NCBI GenBank assembly: GCA_001770575.1
Contig: MERK01000015.1
Span: forward strand, 1-37,402
DNA: 37,402 nucleotides
Origin: Betaproteobacteria bacterium RIFCSPLOWO2_12_FULL_64_23
Lineage (GTDB): Bacteria; Pseudomonadota; Gammaproteobacteria; Burkholderiales; SG8-39
Direction of reading: 5' to 3'
Shown: in pieces, positions 15,269-24,177 of the stretch
How positions within the stretch are numbered: the first letter of the stretch is position 1
Layout of the letters: each line of letters begins with the position of its first letter
The notes under the pieces: generated by a model
Databases searched by the model: none
What the model was told of the DNA's origin: nothing
The model's input: only the letters and a program-made list of their open reading frames with translations
Position numbers and translations under genes: made by a program

Positions 15269-16622
15269 CTTCGACAGTGTCGAAGCCACGGTAGGCGCGG
15301 CGCTTGAGCCCTTGCTCTTTCCCCGGGCGAGGCTGGTGCTGGGTTTGTCCGGCGGCCTCGACTCGATGGTGCTGCTGGAGGTGCTGCGCCGGCTTGCCGG
15401 CCCGCTGGACTTTCGCCTTTCCTGCGTGCACGTCAACCACAACATCAGCCCGAACGCGGGCCGCTGGGCCGCGTTTTGCGCGCGCCGCTGCAAGCGGCAG
15501 GATATTGCGCTGGCGCTGCACGAAGTCGATGTGGCGCCGTATCGCGCCGAGGGTGTGGAGGCTGCCGCGCGCCGCGCCCGCTATCAGGTCTACGCCAGCC
15601 TGGACCAAGCCGATTTCATCGTACTCGCCCAGCATCTGGACGATCAGGCCGAAACCTTGTTGTTGCAGCTGCTGCGCGGCGCCGGAGTGAAAGGCGGGGC
15701 GGCGATGCCATTGATAAGAGAGCAGGGTTCGGACAAGAAAGCCAGCAGCGCGCGGGCACCCGCTATTTTGCGGCCCATGCTCGCGGTTTCGCGCAAAGAA
15801 ATCGAAGCCTACGCCAGGGCGAACAAGCTCAAGTGGGTCGAAGACGAGAGCAACGCCGACACGCGCCATGACCGCAATTTCCTGCGCCACGAGGTATTGC
15901 CCGTGATCGAACGGGCCTTTCCCGGCTACCGCGCGACGCTGGCGCGCGCCGCCGGACATCTGGCGGAGGCAAGCCTGGTTCTCGATGATCTGGCCCAAGC
16001 GGACGCGAAACTCGCCGTGCGCGGAAACAAGCTGGCCGTTACCGCGTTGCAACGACTCGGAGTTCCGCGCGCAAAAAATCTGTTGCGCTGGCTGCTGCAG
16101 CAGCAAGGTGCGCCCGCGCCCGAGGCGGACCGTCTGCAGGAAGGATTACGTCAGCTGTTCGAGGCGGGCGATGACGCCGCCGTGCACGTCGTGCTGGGTG
16201 GAAACGAACTGCGCCGTTATGCCGGTCACGCTTATCTGCTCCCCGCGCTGGCGGATGCGCCGGCGCAGTTTCGGCGCGACTGGGACGGCAAACGCGTGTG
16301 GCCGCTGCCGGAGTTGGGCGGCGCCTTGCATTTCGCGCGCCGGCAAGGCGCGGGCCTCGCCTGCGCGCAGGTTCGCGACCACGGTTTGGGCGTGAGGCTG
16401 CGACAAGGCGGAGAGAAGTTACGCCTGCAGCCCGGCGGTTCGACGCGCAGCCTGAAAAACCTGCTGCAGGAAGCGCGCATGCCGCCGTGGGAGCGCGAGC
16501 GACTGCCCCTGGTCTATTGCGGCGACACGCTGGTGGCGGTGCCCGGCCTGGGCGTGGCGAGCGGCTGGCAGGCCGGAGCCGGAAATTTCGGTTGGACGAT
16601 CACTTGGGAGCGGCAGGAATAG
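15237..16622 (+). CDS. tilS: tRNA(Ile)-lysidine synthase
   Basis: This 461-residue N-type ATP pyrophosphatase modifies C34 of tRNA-Ile(CAU) to lysidine so that it reads AUA. The PP-loop SGGLDS is at 38-43, followed by [18 protein letters not shown] and the [13 protein letters not shown] block of TilS. The C-terminal domain with [34 protein letters not shown] is intact. The ATG at 15237 lies inside accA, and this accA-tilS pairing is usual in Betaproteobacteria. The exact start is not certain, since no strong ribosome-binding site is visible. Confidence 0.93.
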   Translation: MASSRKSKPDSFDSVEATVGAALEPLLFPRARLVLGLSGGLDSMVLLEVLRRLAGPLDFRLSCVHVNHNISPNAGRWAAFCARRCKRQDIALALHEVDVAPYRAEGVEAAARRARYQVYASLDQADFIVLAQHLDDQAETLLLQLLRGAGVKGGAAMPLIREQGSDKKASSARAPAILRPMLAVSRKEIEAYARANKLKWVEDESNADTRHDRNFLRHEVLPVIERAFPGYRATLARAAGHLAEASLVLDDLAQADAKLAVRGNKLAVTALQRLGVPRAKNLLRWLLQQQGAPAPEADRLQEGLRQLFEAGDDAAVHVVLGGNELRRYAGHAYLLPALADAPAQFRRDWDGKRVWPLPELGGALHFARRQGAGLACAQVRDHGLGVRLRQGGEKLRLQPGGSTRSLKNLLQEARMPPWERERLPLVYCGDTLVAVPGLGVASGWQAGAGNFGWTITWERQE

Positions 16623-16703
16623 ACCACTTCCGCCTAGGGCGCGCGTTTCGCAAGTCGGCGTGCGCCGCGCGGGAAATTTTCAAAGGAACCACAGACTTTT
16701 CGG

Positions 16704-16709
16704 TAGAAT
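16704..16709 (+). promoter_or_regulatory. -10 element close to the nucleotidyltransferase start
   Basis: TAGAAT ends six bases before the GTG at 16716, so transcription would begin at or next to the start codon. No Shine-Dalgarno is present, which fits a leaderless mRNA. The -35 region is poor. Confidence 0.4.
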
Positions 16710-16715
16710 GATATC

Positions 16716-17225
16716 GTGAAGGAATTGGCGCAATTGCTCAATGAAATGCAACGGGTGGGCGTGATCCGGGATTACGCGCTATTTGGCGCCACCGCGCAAA
16801 TGCGGTACACCGAGCCGGTGGCGACGCTGGATGCCGACGTGCTCGTGGCGGTGGCCTCCGCGGACCGGTTTGACGTGCTCGGTGGTATTTACGAGTTTTG
16901 CGCCGCCAAAGGATACCGGCCGGAAGGCGAAGCCATTCGTGTCGGCGCGTGGCCCACGCAGTTTTTGCCCGCGTTCAGTCCGCTCACTCAGGAGGCGATG
17001 GAACAAGCTGAAATCGCCGACTTCGAGGGCGTGGCCTTGCGCGTGGTCCGAGCGGACCATCTCGCGGTCATTGCGCTGAGCGTCGGACGCGCCAAGGACT
17101 TGACCCGCATTCTGGCGTTGCTCGAATCCGGCAGTGTCAGCCGGGACGCCATCAAGGGTCTGGCGGCCCGGCACGATTTGGCAGATGCCTGGCAGCGTTT
17201 TGAAAACAAGTTTCTGAATGACTGA
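16716..17225 (+). CDS. Nucleotidyltransferase-fold protein
   Basis: This 169-residue protein has the minimal nucleotidyltransferase pattern: YALFGATAQMRYTEPVATLDADV, with Gly24 and the Asp39-x-Asp41 pair. It is followed by helical segments ending in LIRAD-like VVRADHLAVIALSVGRAKDLTRILALL. This resembles AbiEii/DUF6036-type proteins, some of which are toxins acting by nucleotide transfer to tRNA or proteins. The start is GTG. Its end overlaps the start of a 54-residue gene by 8 bases, so the two are translationally coupled and may be a toxin-antitoxin or defence pair. That function is inference. Confidence 0.7.
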   Translation: MKELAQLLNEMQRVGVIRDYALFGATAQMRYTEPVATLDADVLVAVASADRFDVLGGIYEFCAAKGYRPEGEAIRVGAWPTQFLPAFSPLTQEAMEQAEIADFEGVALRVVRADHLAVIALSVGRAKDLTRILALLESGSVSRDAIKGLAARHDLADAWQRFENKFLND

Positions 17226-17382
17226 CCTCGAACAAATGTTAAAGCGGCAGGCGCAATGGCAGAAGAGTCGCCAGTTTCTGACGTGGCCGGAAAAAATCCG
17301 CCTGGCGGAACGAGTTCGCGAAAGCGTCAGGCAGTTGCGCGCCCAACCCCGCCCGATCATGGCGCGGCCGCCGGAGCGTTGA
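17218..17382 (+). CDS. Small basic protein paired with the nucleotidyltransferase
   Basis: This 54-residue frame begins at ATG 17218 inside the end of the preceding gene and stops at TGA 17380-17382. It is rich in Arg, Gln and Lys, with a tryptophan-containing motif (QWQKSRQFLTWPEKIRLAE) and a predicted helix after it. Tight overlap and regular codon use argue that it is real. It is likely the partner, possibly antitoxin, of the nucleotidyltransferase. No specific family is recognised with confidence. Confidence 0.65.
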   Translation: MTDLEQMLKRQAQWQKSRQFLTWPEKIRLAERVRESVRQLRAQPRPIMARPPER

Positions 17383-17461
17383 TCTGTAGAGCAAATCCGG
17401 ACGCAGAGCGTAGCCGTCAGGGGTTGCCGCGGTCGCAGCAGGGTAAAAGGGCCATGCTCCA

Positions 17462-17560
17462 TCCCCGCTGTTTCTCACCGGTAATGCCGACACCGTTTAC
17501 GCTTCGATGATCCTCGACCTCGAACGCGACAGCCTGGCGGTCGTGGAGATTCCGCTAAGG
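17462..17560 (+). pseudogene. Fragment of a DUF1254-domain gene
   Basis: The frame reads PLFLTGNADTVYASMILDL and then ERDSLAVVEIP. This matches the conserved core of DUF1254 proteins (N-A-D-T-V-Y followed by a DL block and an E-P end). Neither the region before nor after continues the family, so only about 30 residues survive. Confidence 0.55.
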
Positions 17561-17841
17561 CAAGTTTGCGGCCATTGGTTTTGTGCGGCGGAACAACGTC
17601 GATCGTCGCAAGGTACCGACGACGACGACCGTTCATTTGCTACGGATCAACATCGATCCGTTCTCGCAAAACGATCGGCTCGAATTGGCGTAATAGGCGC
17701 TGCTGGCGCGGGTTGATGGACGGCAGGCTCCTCGCGGTTTTGATAGGCGTCATCACCCGTGCTAAGCAACATATGAGTATTTGAATTGTTTTCGATCCGC
17801 TGAGGTCGAAATCAAGAAAGTGAAGAAAGATATCCGCCGCT

Positions 17842-17859
17842 ACGGGAAAGCTTTCCCGT
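17842..17859. repeat. Perfect 18-bp palindrome
   Basis: ACGGGAAAGCTTTCCCGT is identical to its own complement. It lies in decayed DNA with no clear promoter beside it. It could be an operator remnant or chance. Confidence 0.6.
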
Positions 17860-18166
17860 GGTCCAACGTGTTCGCTGGCAAGCCGACCATTTTCCCCTCA
17901 CCCATCAGTTTGGCGCACATCCAGTCGATCCAAGGGTTCGAGAACTTTGGCAAAGACCGAAGCCCTTATAGTAGGAACGTCACGTGCGAGCAGTACGGTC
18001 GTCTACTCATGTCGGCAAGCTCACCCTCAGGCAGAACAAACCGGGCAATCTGATTCGCGTTGTTCCGAGGTTATCAACGTAGGCGCGTCCTTATTACCCA
18101 AGCGTGCCCACTTTCGCCCTGGTCGGGGAGCCGGCCGGGGCTCGAATTATTGGACCGGTAAGATCT

Positions 18167-18200
18167 CGCGCCAGTGCCCAGATTCATCCCACCGGGCGCG
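18167..18200. repeat. 34-bp hairpin repeat, copy 1
   Basis: This 34-base unit has a six-base stem (CGCGCC/GGCGCG) around a 22-base loop containing AGTGCCCAGATTCATCCC. Thirty of 34 bases match the copy at 19518-19551. It precedes the DUF1778 antitoxin gene. Confidence 0.7.
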
Positions 18201-18383
18201 CCAGTATCATCAAGGGCTTAGACAAACCTGGGCTGTTGTCATTTCTGGCGCCGTGACGGATTCGTGCCGTTCGGCTAGTTCCTCAATTTTCGACGTGGAT
18301 GCGTGATTTGTACGGTCGCGTTGAATGTCATGGATTTTTGGCCTAAATTCTGCCGGAATCCTTCCATACAGGACACGCTCATT

Positions 18384-18671
18384 ATGCCCATCGTCGCCCA
18401 AGCTCACGGACGCATTGATTTGCGCACATCGCCGGAAATCAAGGAGTTGATTGTCCGGGCTGCCTCGACTGCTGGGATGTCGGTAAGCGCGTTCCTGCTG
18501 GGAACAGCTCAGGAGCGGGCCAAGCAGATTCTTGCCGAACGAGAGATGATTACTCTTACCTCCCGTGACTGGAACGCTTTTGCCAAGGCTTTGGACAACG
18601 CAGACAAACCCAAGCCGAAGTTGTCTGCTGCAATGAAGCGCCAACGCGAATGGCGGCAAGGCAAGCGTTGA
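18384..18671 (+). CDS. DUF1778 (TacA-type) antitoxin
   Basis: This 95-residue antitoxin has a ribbon-helix-helix N-terminus (GRIDLRTSPEIKELIVRAASTAGMSVSAFLLGTA) and the helical tail with LTSRDWNAFAKALDN typical of DUF1778. Such proteins neutralise GNAT acetyltransferase toxins that modify aminoacyl-tRNA. The frame is open from 18303, but ATG 18384 with AGGA about 10 bases upstream gives the conserved start. The partner toxin directly downstream is broken, so the antitoxin is now orphaned in this locus. Confidence 0.8.
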   Translation: MPIVAQAHGRIDLRTSPEIKELIVRAASTAGMSVSAFLLGTAQERAKQILAEREMITLTSRDWNAFAKALDNADKPKPKLSAAMKRQREWRQGKR

Positions 18672-18837
18672 TCTCGGTTTTTCCGTCAGCATCAAAGCGC
18701 TGGCAAAGAACCATGACCGCCGTGCGTTCTCGTGTGGAGTCGGGGAGCTCGATGAATATTTGCGGCGCTTCGCTCGCCGGCATGCCGATGCGAGCAACGC
18801 CGAGCGGTGCAACCGGGCACAACAAAGGATAAACTAG
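18667..18837 (+). pseudogene. Truncated GNAT-family (TacT-type) toxin
   Basis: A frame overlapping the end of the antitoxin gene reads IKALAKNHDRRAFSCGVGELDEYL and then RRFARRHA. This is the N-terminal signature of GNAT toxins paired with DUF1778 (HDR..F.CG...L..YL...A). It then turns to unrelated sequence and stops at TAG 18835. No start codon is seen in the frame, and the whole acetyl-CoA-binding core is missing. The toxin is dead. Confidence 0.7.
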
Positions 18838-18864
18838 CGTCAAAATGGCGAAGCGGAGCAATCT

Positions 18865-19083
18865 ATGGGAATCGCAGATCGAATCTATGAGCTGGTAAAG
18901 GGATTACCCGACCCCGAGGCGAGCAAGATATTGCAATTTGCCGAGAGCCTCAGGGGTCGAAGTGTAACCGTCGTTGCCGCACAGCGATACGTCGATCTCG
19001 CTGTATTCCGGCAGTATCGGGGACGCTATGACGGCAGGAAGATCGACAGGGCAGAACTGTACGACCGTGCCGGCATTCGCTGA
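18865..19083 (+). CDS. DUF2281-like antitoxin of the PIN toxin
   Basis: This 72-residue protein starts MGIADRIYELVKGLPDPEASKILQFAESL, the pattern of short DUF2281-type antitoxins. The rest (YRGRYDGRKIDRAELYDR) is the usual toxin-binding tail. GGAG at 18855-18858 supports ATG 18865. It overlaps the PIN toxin gene by 17 bases, so the two form a coupled type II module. The first gene of such modules normally encodes the antitoxin. Confidence 0.75.
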   Translation: MGIADRIYELVKGLPDPEASKILQFAESLRGRSVTVVAAQRYVDLAVFRQYRGRYDGRKIDRAELYDRAGIR

Positions 19084-19468
19084 CACTAATGTCGTTGTCT
19101 ACGCGTTTTCGAAAGACGACGCCAAGATTGCTGTCGCTGAGGGCATACTCGAAAAGCAGCCGACCATCAGCGTGCAGGTAATCAGCGAATTTCTGAATGT
19201 CTGTCGGATCAAACTCGGCATGGACGTTCCGACGCGGCACAAGCTGGCCCGGGAACTGATCGCCGGCTGCAATGGCGTGGCTCTGGAGCCGAGATTGGTC
19301 GAGAAGGCGATGGAAGTCGAGGTCCAAGGGCGGATTTCCTATTGGGACGCGCTGATCGTTGCCGCGGCGTTGCTGTCGGGCTGCGACACCCTCTATACCG
19401 AGGACTTGCAGCACGGACGCACGTTCGACGGTCAGTTGACCGTGGTCAATCCTTTCGTGGCTGCCTGA
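19067..19468 (+). CDS. PIN-domain ribonuclease toxin (VapC-type)
   Basis: This 133-residue PIN domain has the acidic metal-binding set: Asp6 in AFADTNVVVYAF, Glu in VISEFLNV, Asp in SYWDALIVAAAL, and Asp in LYTEDLQHG. PIN toxins cut tRNA or rRNA when freed from their antitoxin. The frame opens at 18974, but GTG 19067 overlapping the antitoxin end gives the conserved short N-terminus. All catalytic residues are present, so this module looks functional. Confidence 0.85.
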   Translation: MPAFADTNVVVYAFSKDDAKIAVAEGILEKQPTISVQVISEFLNVCRIKLGMDVPTRHKLARELIAGCNGVALEPRLVEKAMEVEVQGRISYWDALIVAAALLSGCDTLYTEDLQHGRTFDGQLTVVNPFVAA

Positions 19469-19517
19469 CAAGCCTGACGATACTGCGCGAGGCGCTATCC
19501 GACCGTCGAGATAACTT

Positions 19518-19551
19518 CACGCCAGTGCCCAGATTCATCCCTCCAGGCGTG
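19518..19551. repeat. 34-bp hairpin repeat, copy 2
   Basis: This has the same length and structure as copy 1, with stem CACGCC/GGCGTG. The second stem pair changes from G-C to A-T on both sides, so pairing is kept. It follows the PIN toxin gene. In both copies the plus strand could also encode PVPRFIPPG shortly before a stop, so a duplicated gene end is an alternative reading. Confidence 0.7.
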
Positions 19552-19642
19552 TTCGCGCTCTAGCGCCGAATAACCAGCCTTCTTCGCAGTCCGTACCACA
19601 CGTCTTGCGGTGCTCGTTGCAGAATTTTGCTCGGGGCCGGCA

Positions 19643-19671
19643 GCGACATAAAGCAAAATCCCTGATAAAAT
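19643..19671 (+). promoter_or_regulatory. Sigma70-type promoter of ndk
   Basis: GCGACA (19643-19648) and TAAAAT (19666-19671) are separated by 17 bases, with four and five matches to the consensus. The start point would be near 19678, giving a leader of about 35 bases with GGAG at 19704-19707. Confidence 0.6.
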
Positions 19672-19713
19672 ATAGCGTTAAGCTTTCCCAGACTAATTTA
19701 CTCGGAGATTTAC

Positions 19714-20139
19714 ATGCCTTTGGAACGTACCCTATCCATCATCAAGCCCGACGCGGTGGCCAAGAACGTCATTGGCAGGATTTATTCCCGCTTTGAAACC
19801 AATGGCTTGAAGCTCATCGCTGCGCGCATGCTGCAATTGTCGCGCGCCGAGGCCGAGGGCTTTTATGCGGTGCACAAGGGGCGGCCTTTTTTCGAGCCCC
19901 TGGTCCAGTTCATGATCTCCGGTCCGGTGATGGTGCAGGTGCTCGAAGGCGAGAACGCGATCGCCAAAAACCGGGAACTGATGGGCGCTACCGACCCGAA
20001 AAAAGCGGAACCAGGCACGATTCGCGCCGATTTTGCCGACAGTATCGACGCCAACGCTGTGCATGGCTCGGATGCGGTGGACACCGCCAAGGTGGAAATT
20101 GCCTATTTTTTCCCCGCCCTTGACATCTACCCGCGCTGA
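19714..20139 (+). CDS. ndk: Nucleoside diphosphate kinase
   Basis: This 141-residue kinase transfers the gamma-phosphate between nucleoside di- and triphosphates. It starts with the typical [12 protein letters not shown] (Lys11). The phosphohistidine is His117 in [13 protein letters not shown], and [14 protein letters not shown] is intact. It begins the long housekeeping run on the plus strand. GGAG six bases ahead of the start and a fair promoter upstream mark a transcription start here, just after the accessory region. Confidence 0.97.
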   Translation: MPLERTLSIIKPDAVAKNVIGRIYSRFETNGLKLIAARMLQLSRAEAEGFYAVHKGRPFFEPLVQFMISGPVMVQVLEGENAIAKNRELMGATDPKKAEPGTIRADFADSIDANAVHGSDAVDTAKVEIAYFFPALDIYPR

Positions 20140-20151
20140 AGCGCGAGAGCG

Positions 20152-21237
20152 ATGAATCCCAACCTCCTCGACTATGACGCCGCGCAGCTGACCGGTTTCT
20201 TCGCCGAAATCGGCGAGAAGCCGTTTCGCGCGAAGCAGCTGCTGCGCTGGATGCACCAGTGCGGGGAGGCGGATTTTTCGAAAATGAGCGATCTGGCGAA
20301 GCCGCTGCGGCAAAAGCTCGCCGCCAGCGCCGCGATCGAAGCGCCGCCGGTCCTGTCCGATGCCACGGCCGCCGACGGAACGCGCAAATGGCTGATAGAC
20401 GTCGGCAACGGCAACGCGGTCGAAAGCGTGTTCATTCCCGAGACCAATAGAGGCACCCTGTGCGTGTCCTCCCAGGCGGGCTGTGCGCTTGACTGCAAAT
20501 TCTGTTCCACCGGCAAGCAGGGCTTCAATCGCAATCTGAGCACGGCCGAGATCATCGGCCAGCTGTGGATCGCGAACCGAGCGCTCGGCGCTGCCCCCAA
20601 GGGAGAGCGAATTGTCAGCAACGTGGTCATGATGGGCATGGGCGAGCCGCTGGCGAATTTCGACAATGTGGTCGCGGCCATGCGCCTGATGCTGGACGAC
20701 AACGCTTACGGGTTGTCGCGCCGGCGCGTGACGCTGTCCACTGCGGGCATCGTTCCCGCCATCGACCGCCTGCGCGACGCCTGTCCGGTGGCGCTGGCGG
20801 TATCGCTGCACGCGCCCAACGACGCGCTGCGCGATGTCCTGGTGCCGATCAACAGGAAATATCCGCTGGCCGAGCTGCTTGGCGCGTGCCGGCGCTATCT
20901 CGACAAGGCGCCGCGCGACTTCATCACCTTCGAGTACGTCATGCTCGACGGCGTCAACGACGGCGCGGAACATGCGCAGCAATTGATCGCCCTGGTGCGC
21001 GAGGTCCCGTGCAAATTCAACCTGATTCCGTTCAACCCTTTCCCGAATTCCGGCCTCAAGCGCTCGCCGCGCGAGGTCATCCGCCGCTTTGCCGAAATCC
21101 TGATTTCCGCCGGGCTGGTGGTGACCACACGCAAGACGCGCGGGGACGATATTGATGCAGCCTGCGGACAACTCGCCGGCAGGGTGGAAGACAAGACCCG
21201 GCGCGCGCGCCGGGTGGTGGAGATACAACCATGCTGA
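20152..21237 (+). CDS. rlmN: Dual-specificity 23S rRNA/tRNA adenine C2-methyltransferase
   Basis: This 361-residue radical SAM enzyme methylates C2 of A2503 in 23S rRNA and A37 in some tRNAs. The cluster-binding motif is Cys111, Cys115 and Cys118 (CALDCKFC). A C-terminal cysteine in [10 protein letters not shown] (Cys338) serves as the methyl-carrier residue. It starts 12 bases after ndk and overlaps the pilW start by 7 bases. Confidence 0.97.
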   Translation: MNPNLLDYDAAQLTGFFAEIGEKPFRAKQLLRWMHQCGEADFSKMSDLAKPLRQKLAASAAIEAPPVLSDATAADGTRKWLIDVGNGNAVESVFIPETNRGTLCVSSQAGCALDCKFCSTGKQGFNRNLSTAEIIGQLWIANRALGAAPKGERIVSNVVMMGMGEPLANFDNVVAAMRLMLDDNAYGLSRRRVTLSTAGIVPAIDRLRDACPVALAVSLHAPNDALRDVLVPINRKYPLAELLGACRRYLDKAPRDFITFEYVMLDGVNDGAEHAQQLIALVREVPCKFNLIPFNPFPNSGLKRSPREVIRRFAEILISAGLVVTTRKTRGDDIDAACGQLAGRVEDKTRRARRVVEIQPC

Positions 21238-22034
21238 AATCGGCTTTCCTGCTTGCGCTGTTCATCGCCTGGGGCGCGCTCACCGGCTGCGCGCAGACCC
21301 CGCCGTCTTCCGCGACCCAGGCGAATACGGTGGAGACCGGCACGCTGACCGGAGCGGTCGGCGATCCGCGCAACCGCGCGCGCGCGCATACCGAGCTCGC
21401 TTCGGCGTACTTCGAGCGCGGCAACATGGGCGTCGCACTCGAAGAACTGCGCATCGCGGTCGCGGCTGATCCGGGTTATGCGCCGGCTTACAACGTGCTC
21501 GGCCTGGTGCACATGGACCTGCGCGAGAATGAGGTCGCGCAGCGGTATTTCGAGCGCGCGCTCGGCTTGTCCCCGAACGATCCGGACATCAACAACAACT
21601 ACGGCTGGTTCCTGTGCCGCACCGGGCGCGAGGAGCAGTCCATCGCCTACTTCCTCGCGGCGCTGAAGAACCCCCTGTACAACACGCCGGTGCGCTCCTA
21701 CGTCAACGCCGGGCTGTGCTCGCTCACGAAGGACGGCGGGCGCGAAGCCATCGGGTATTTCGAGCGCGCGCTGCGCAGCGAGCCGGAAAATCCTGCGGCG
21801 CTGTTCAATCTGGCATCGATCCAGTACAAGCGCGGCCAGCTCGAAGTCGCGCGCGACCTGGTTGGGCGCTTCAACAAGGTGAATCAGCCTACGGCTGAAT
21901 CGCTGTGGCTGGCGCTGCGCATCGAGCGCAAGTTGGGCGACAAGGCGGCCGAAAATTCCCTCGCCGTCCAGTTGCGGCGGCGCTTCGCCGGGTCCGCCGA
22001 ATATCAGGATTTGCTCAAGGGCCAGTTCGAATGA
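21231..22034 (+). CDS. pilW: Type IV pilus biogenesis lipoprotein, TPR repeats
   Basis: This 267-residue outer-membrane lipoprotein (called PilW or PilF) has a signal peptide with lipobox LTGC, so Cys20 would be the lipidated residue. It continues with about six TPR-like helix pairs, including [17 protein letters not shown] and [15 protein letters not shown]. The family helps the PilQ secretin assemble. Its gene sits between rlmN and rodZ, as in many Betaproteobacteria and Gammaproteobacteria, and overlaps both neighbours by a few bases. Confidence 0.9.
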   Translation: MLKSAFLLALFIAWGALTGCAQTPPSSATQANTVETGTLTGAVGDPRNRARAHTELASAYFERGNMGVALEELRIAVAADPGYAPAYNVLGLVHMDLRENEVAQRYFERALGLSPNDPDINNNYGWFLCRTGREEQSIAYFLAALKNPLYNTPVRSYVNAGLCSLTKDGGREAIGYFERALRSEPENPAALFNLASIQYKRGQLEVARDLVGRFNKVNQPTAESLWLALRIERKLGDKAAENSLAVQLRRRFAGSAEYQDLLKGQFE

Positions 22035-22870
22035 GCGAAGCGGTACCCGCGACCGCGCACACCAGCCCGGGACGGGCGCTGGCTGCCGCTCGCGCCGAGC
22101 TCAAGCTCAGCGTGGCCGACGTGTCGCAGCAGATCAAGTACGGGGTCAAACAGATCGCGGCCATCGAGGCCGACGACTATGCTACATTGCCGGGCGCGAC
22201 TTTCGTGCGCGGCATGATCCGCAGTTATGCCAAGCTGTTGCAGATTGATCCGGAGCCGCTGCTCGCTGATTTGGGCAGGCGCGATATCCCCGCCGCGATC
22301 ACGGTCGATCTTCGGACCAGCGGGCACGAACCGTTTGTCGAGGGCAGCGGGAAATCGAACCGCATCTATGTCTTGCTGTCGCTGGTTGCCATATTGGCGG
22401 GGGCGGTCGTCGCCTACGAATGGTGGAACAATCCGCTCGACACGGGCGAAGTGGTGACGATAACGCCGAGAACCGCGCCGGGCGACGCGAGCGAGGCTGC
22501 CGCGGCGCCGGTGCCGCCTGCACCTGCTCCGGCGGGCGTGCCGGAGCCCGCGGGGGCGGGCGAGGCGCGGGCGGCGGAGCCGCGCGCCCAGGTCGCGCTG
22601 CCGGCCGGCGCGGCCCGGGGCGGCGTCAGCCGGAATGGACGCATCGAACTCGAGTTCGACCAGATATCCTGGGTCCGAATCAAACAGGCGAATGGCAAGA
22701 TCCTGCTGTCGCAGCTCAACCCGGCCGGCAGCAGACAGCTGATCGAAGGCAAGCCGCCATTCGAAGTGGTGATCGGCAACGCCGGCAGTGTGCGGCTGAA
22801 GTTCAACGACGCGCAGGTCGATCTGCGGCCGTATTTCAAGGTCGATGTCGCGCGCCTGACGCTCGAGTAG
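22031..22870 (+). CDS. rodZ: Cytoskeletal protein RodZ
   Basis: This 279-residue cell-shape protein has a cytoplasmic helix-turn-helix domain (about 14-75, [19 protein letters not shown]) that in the family contacts MreB. One transmembrane helix follows (about 111-129), then an Ala/Pro-rich linker and a periplasmic DUF4115 domain starting near [18 protein letters not shown] 22031 overlaps the pilW TGA by three bases (ATGA). The linker is notably Ala-Pro-Gly rich. Confidence 0.92.
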   Translation: MSEAVPATAHTSPGRALAAARAELKLSVADVSQQIKYGVKQIAAIEADDYATLPGATFVRGMIRSYAKLLQIDPEPLLADLGRRDIPAAITVDLRTSGHEPFVEGSGKSNRIYVLLSLVAILAGAVVAYEWWNNPLDTGEVVTITPRTAPGDASEAAAAPVPPAPAPAGVPEPAGAGEARAAEPRAQVALPAGAARGGVSRNGRIELEFDQISWVRIKQANGKILLSQLNPAGSRQLIEGKPPFEVVIGNAGSVRLKFNDAQVDLRPYFKVDVARLTLE

Positions 22871-22875
22871 CCCCG

Positions 22876-24159
22876 ATGTCCGCCAAAACGCGCAAAACCA
22901 CGCGCCCGGTGCGCATAGCGGACGTCGTTATCGGCGGCGGCGCGCCCATCGTGGTGCAGTCGATGACCAATACCGATACCGCCGACGTCCGCGCCACGGT
23001 GGAACAGGTCTGCGATCTGGCGCGCGCAGGTTCCGAATTGGTGCGCATCACCGTCAATACGGCGGAGGCGGCGGCGCAGGTCGCGCGCATCCGCGACGAG
23101 CTCGCGCGCAGGGACTGCGCGGTGCCGCTGGTGGGGGATTTTCATTTCAACGGACACCGCCTGCTCAGCCAGTATCCGGAGTGCGCCGAGGCGCTCGCCA
23201 AATACCGCATCAACCCGGGCAACGTCGGCAAGGGTTCGAAGCGCGACGAACAGTTCGCCACCATGATTGAAATGGCCTGCAGGCATGGCAAGCCGGTGCG
23301 CATCGGCGTGAACTGGGGCAGCCTGGATCAGGAATTGCTGGCGCGCCTGATGGACGAGAACGGCGCCAGCCCGCAGCCGCTGGCGGCGGACGCGGTGATG
23401 CGCGAGGCGCTGGTCGTGTCGGCGCTGGAATCGGCCGCGCAGGCGCAGAAATGGGGCCTGCCGGCGGACAGGATTGTGCTGTCGTGCAAGGTGAGCGGCG
23501 TGCAGGATCTGATTTCGGTCTATCGCGAGCTGGCGGCGCGCTGCGATTATGCGCTGCACCTCGGGCTCACCGAAGCCGGCATGGGTTCCAAAGGCATCGT
23601 CGCCTCGAGCGCGGCGCTGGCGGTGCTGTTGCAGGAAGGCATAGGCGACACCATCCGCGTTTCGCTCACGCCCGAGCCGGGCGGCGAGCGCACGCGGGAA
23701 GTCGTGGTGGCGCAGGAAATCCTGCAGACCATGGGCTTGAGGTCGTTTGCGCCGCTGGTCATCAGTTGTCCCGGCTGCGGCCGCACCACCAGCACCTATT
23801 TCCAGGAGCTCGCCGCCAATATCCAGGCTTATCTGCGCAGCCAGATGCCGCTGTGGCGCGAGCAATTTCCGGGCGTGGAAGACATGCACGTGGCGGTGAT
23901 GGGATGCGTGGTGAACGGACCGGGCGAATCGAAGCAGTCCAACATCGGCATCAGCCTGCCGGGCTCGGGCGAGCGGCCAGTGGCGCCGGTGTTCGTTGAC
24001 GGGGAGAAGACGGTGACGCTCAAGGGCGAAACCATTGCGCGCGATTTCCAGAGGATCGTGGACGATTACGTGCGCAGCCATTATGGTGCGGGCGGCTCGG
24101 CGGCAAGCGCGGCCAAGAAATCCAAGACCATTCCGATCAAGGTCGCGGTCCAGGGCTAA
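22876..24159 (+). CDS. ispG: 4-hydroxy-3-methylbut-2-enyl diphosphate synthase
   Basis: This 427-residue enzyme (GcpE) reduces methylerythritol cyclodiphosphate in the MEP isoprenoid pathway. Its [4Fe-4S] ligands are Cys298, Cys301 (SCPGCGRT) and Cys344 ([10 protein letters not shown]), followed by Glu351. [13 protein letters not shown] at the N-terminus and NPGNVG are family blocks. The same frame is open well upstream through rodZ, but ATG 22876 is the start. Five bases separate it from rodZ. Confidence 0.97.
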   Translation: MSAKTRKTTRPVRIADVVIGGGAPIVVQSMTNTDTADVRATVEQVCDLARAGSELVRITVNTAEAAAQVARIRDELARRDCAVPLVGDFHFNGHRLLSQYPECAEALAKYRINPGNVGKGSKRDEQFATMIEMACRHGKPVRIGVNWGSLDQELLARLMDENGASPQPLAADAVMREALVVSALESAAQAQKWGLPADRIVLSCKVSGVQDLISVYRELAARCDYALHLGLTEAGMGSKGIVASSAALAVLLQEGIGDTIRVSLTPEPGGERTREVVVAQEILQTMGLRSFAPLVISCPGCGRTTSTYFQELAANIQAYLRSQMPLWREQFPGVEDMHVAVMGCVVNGPGESKQSNIGISLPGSGERPVAPVFVDGEKTVTLKGETIARDFQRIVDDYVRSHYGAGGSAASAAKKSKTIPIKVAVQG

Positions 24160-24177
24160 ATCAATTCGAACCCGACC

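Larger units (their letters stand above)
17383..18383. other. About 1 kb of decayed DNA without an intact gene
   Basis: No convincing complete gene is found between the small partner gene and the DUF1778 antitoxin. Recognisable pieces are a DUF1254-like fragment (17462-17560), an 18-bp palindrome (17842-17859) and the first copy of a hairpin repeat (18167-18200). Several short frames, such as one at 17781-18053, resemble no family I know. The stretch looks like the remains of inserted genes. Confidence 0.6.

Noticed and set aside
18105-18243. A small open frame overlapping hairpin repeat copy 1 that reads GARIIGPV
   Set aside because: Apart from a slight resemblance to a ribosomal protein motif, nothing supports it. 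It has no ribosome-binding site and lies in decayed DNA.
22420-24159. A 579-residue frame extending ispG upstream
   Set aside because: The extra N-terminus overlaps rodZ in a different frame and has no family similarity. ATG 22876 gives a normal IspG.
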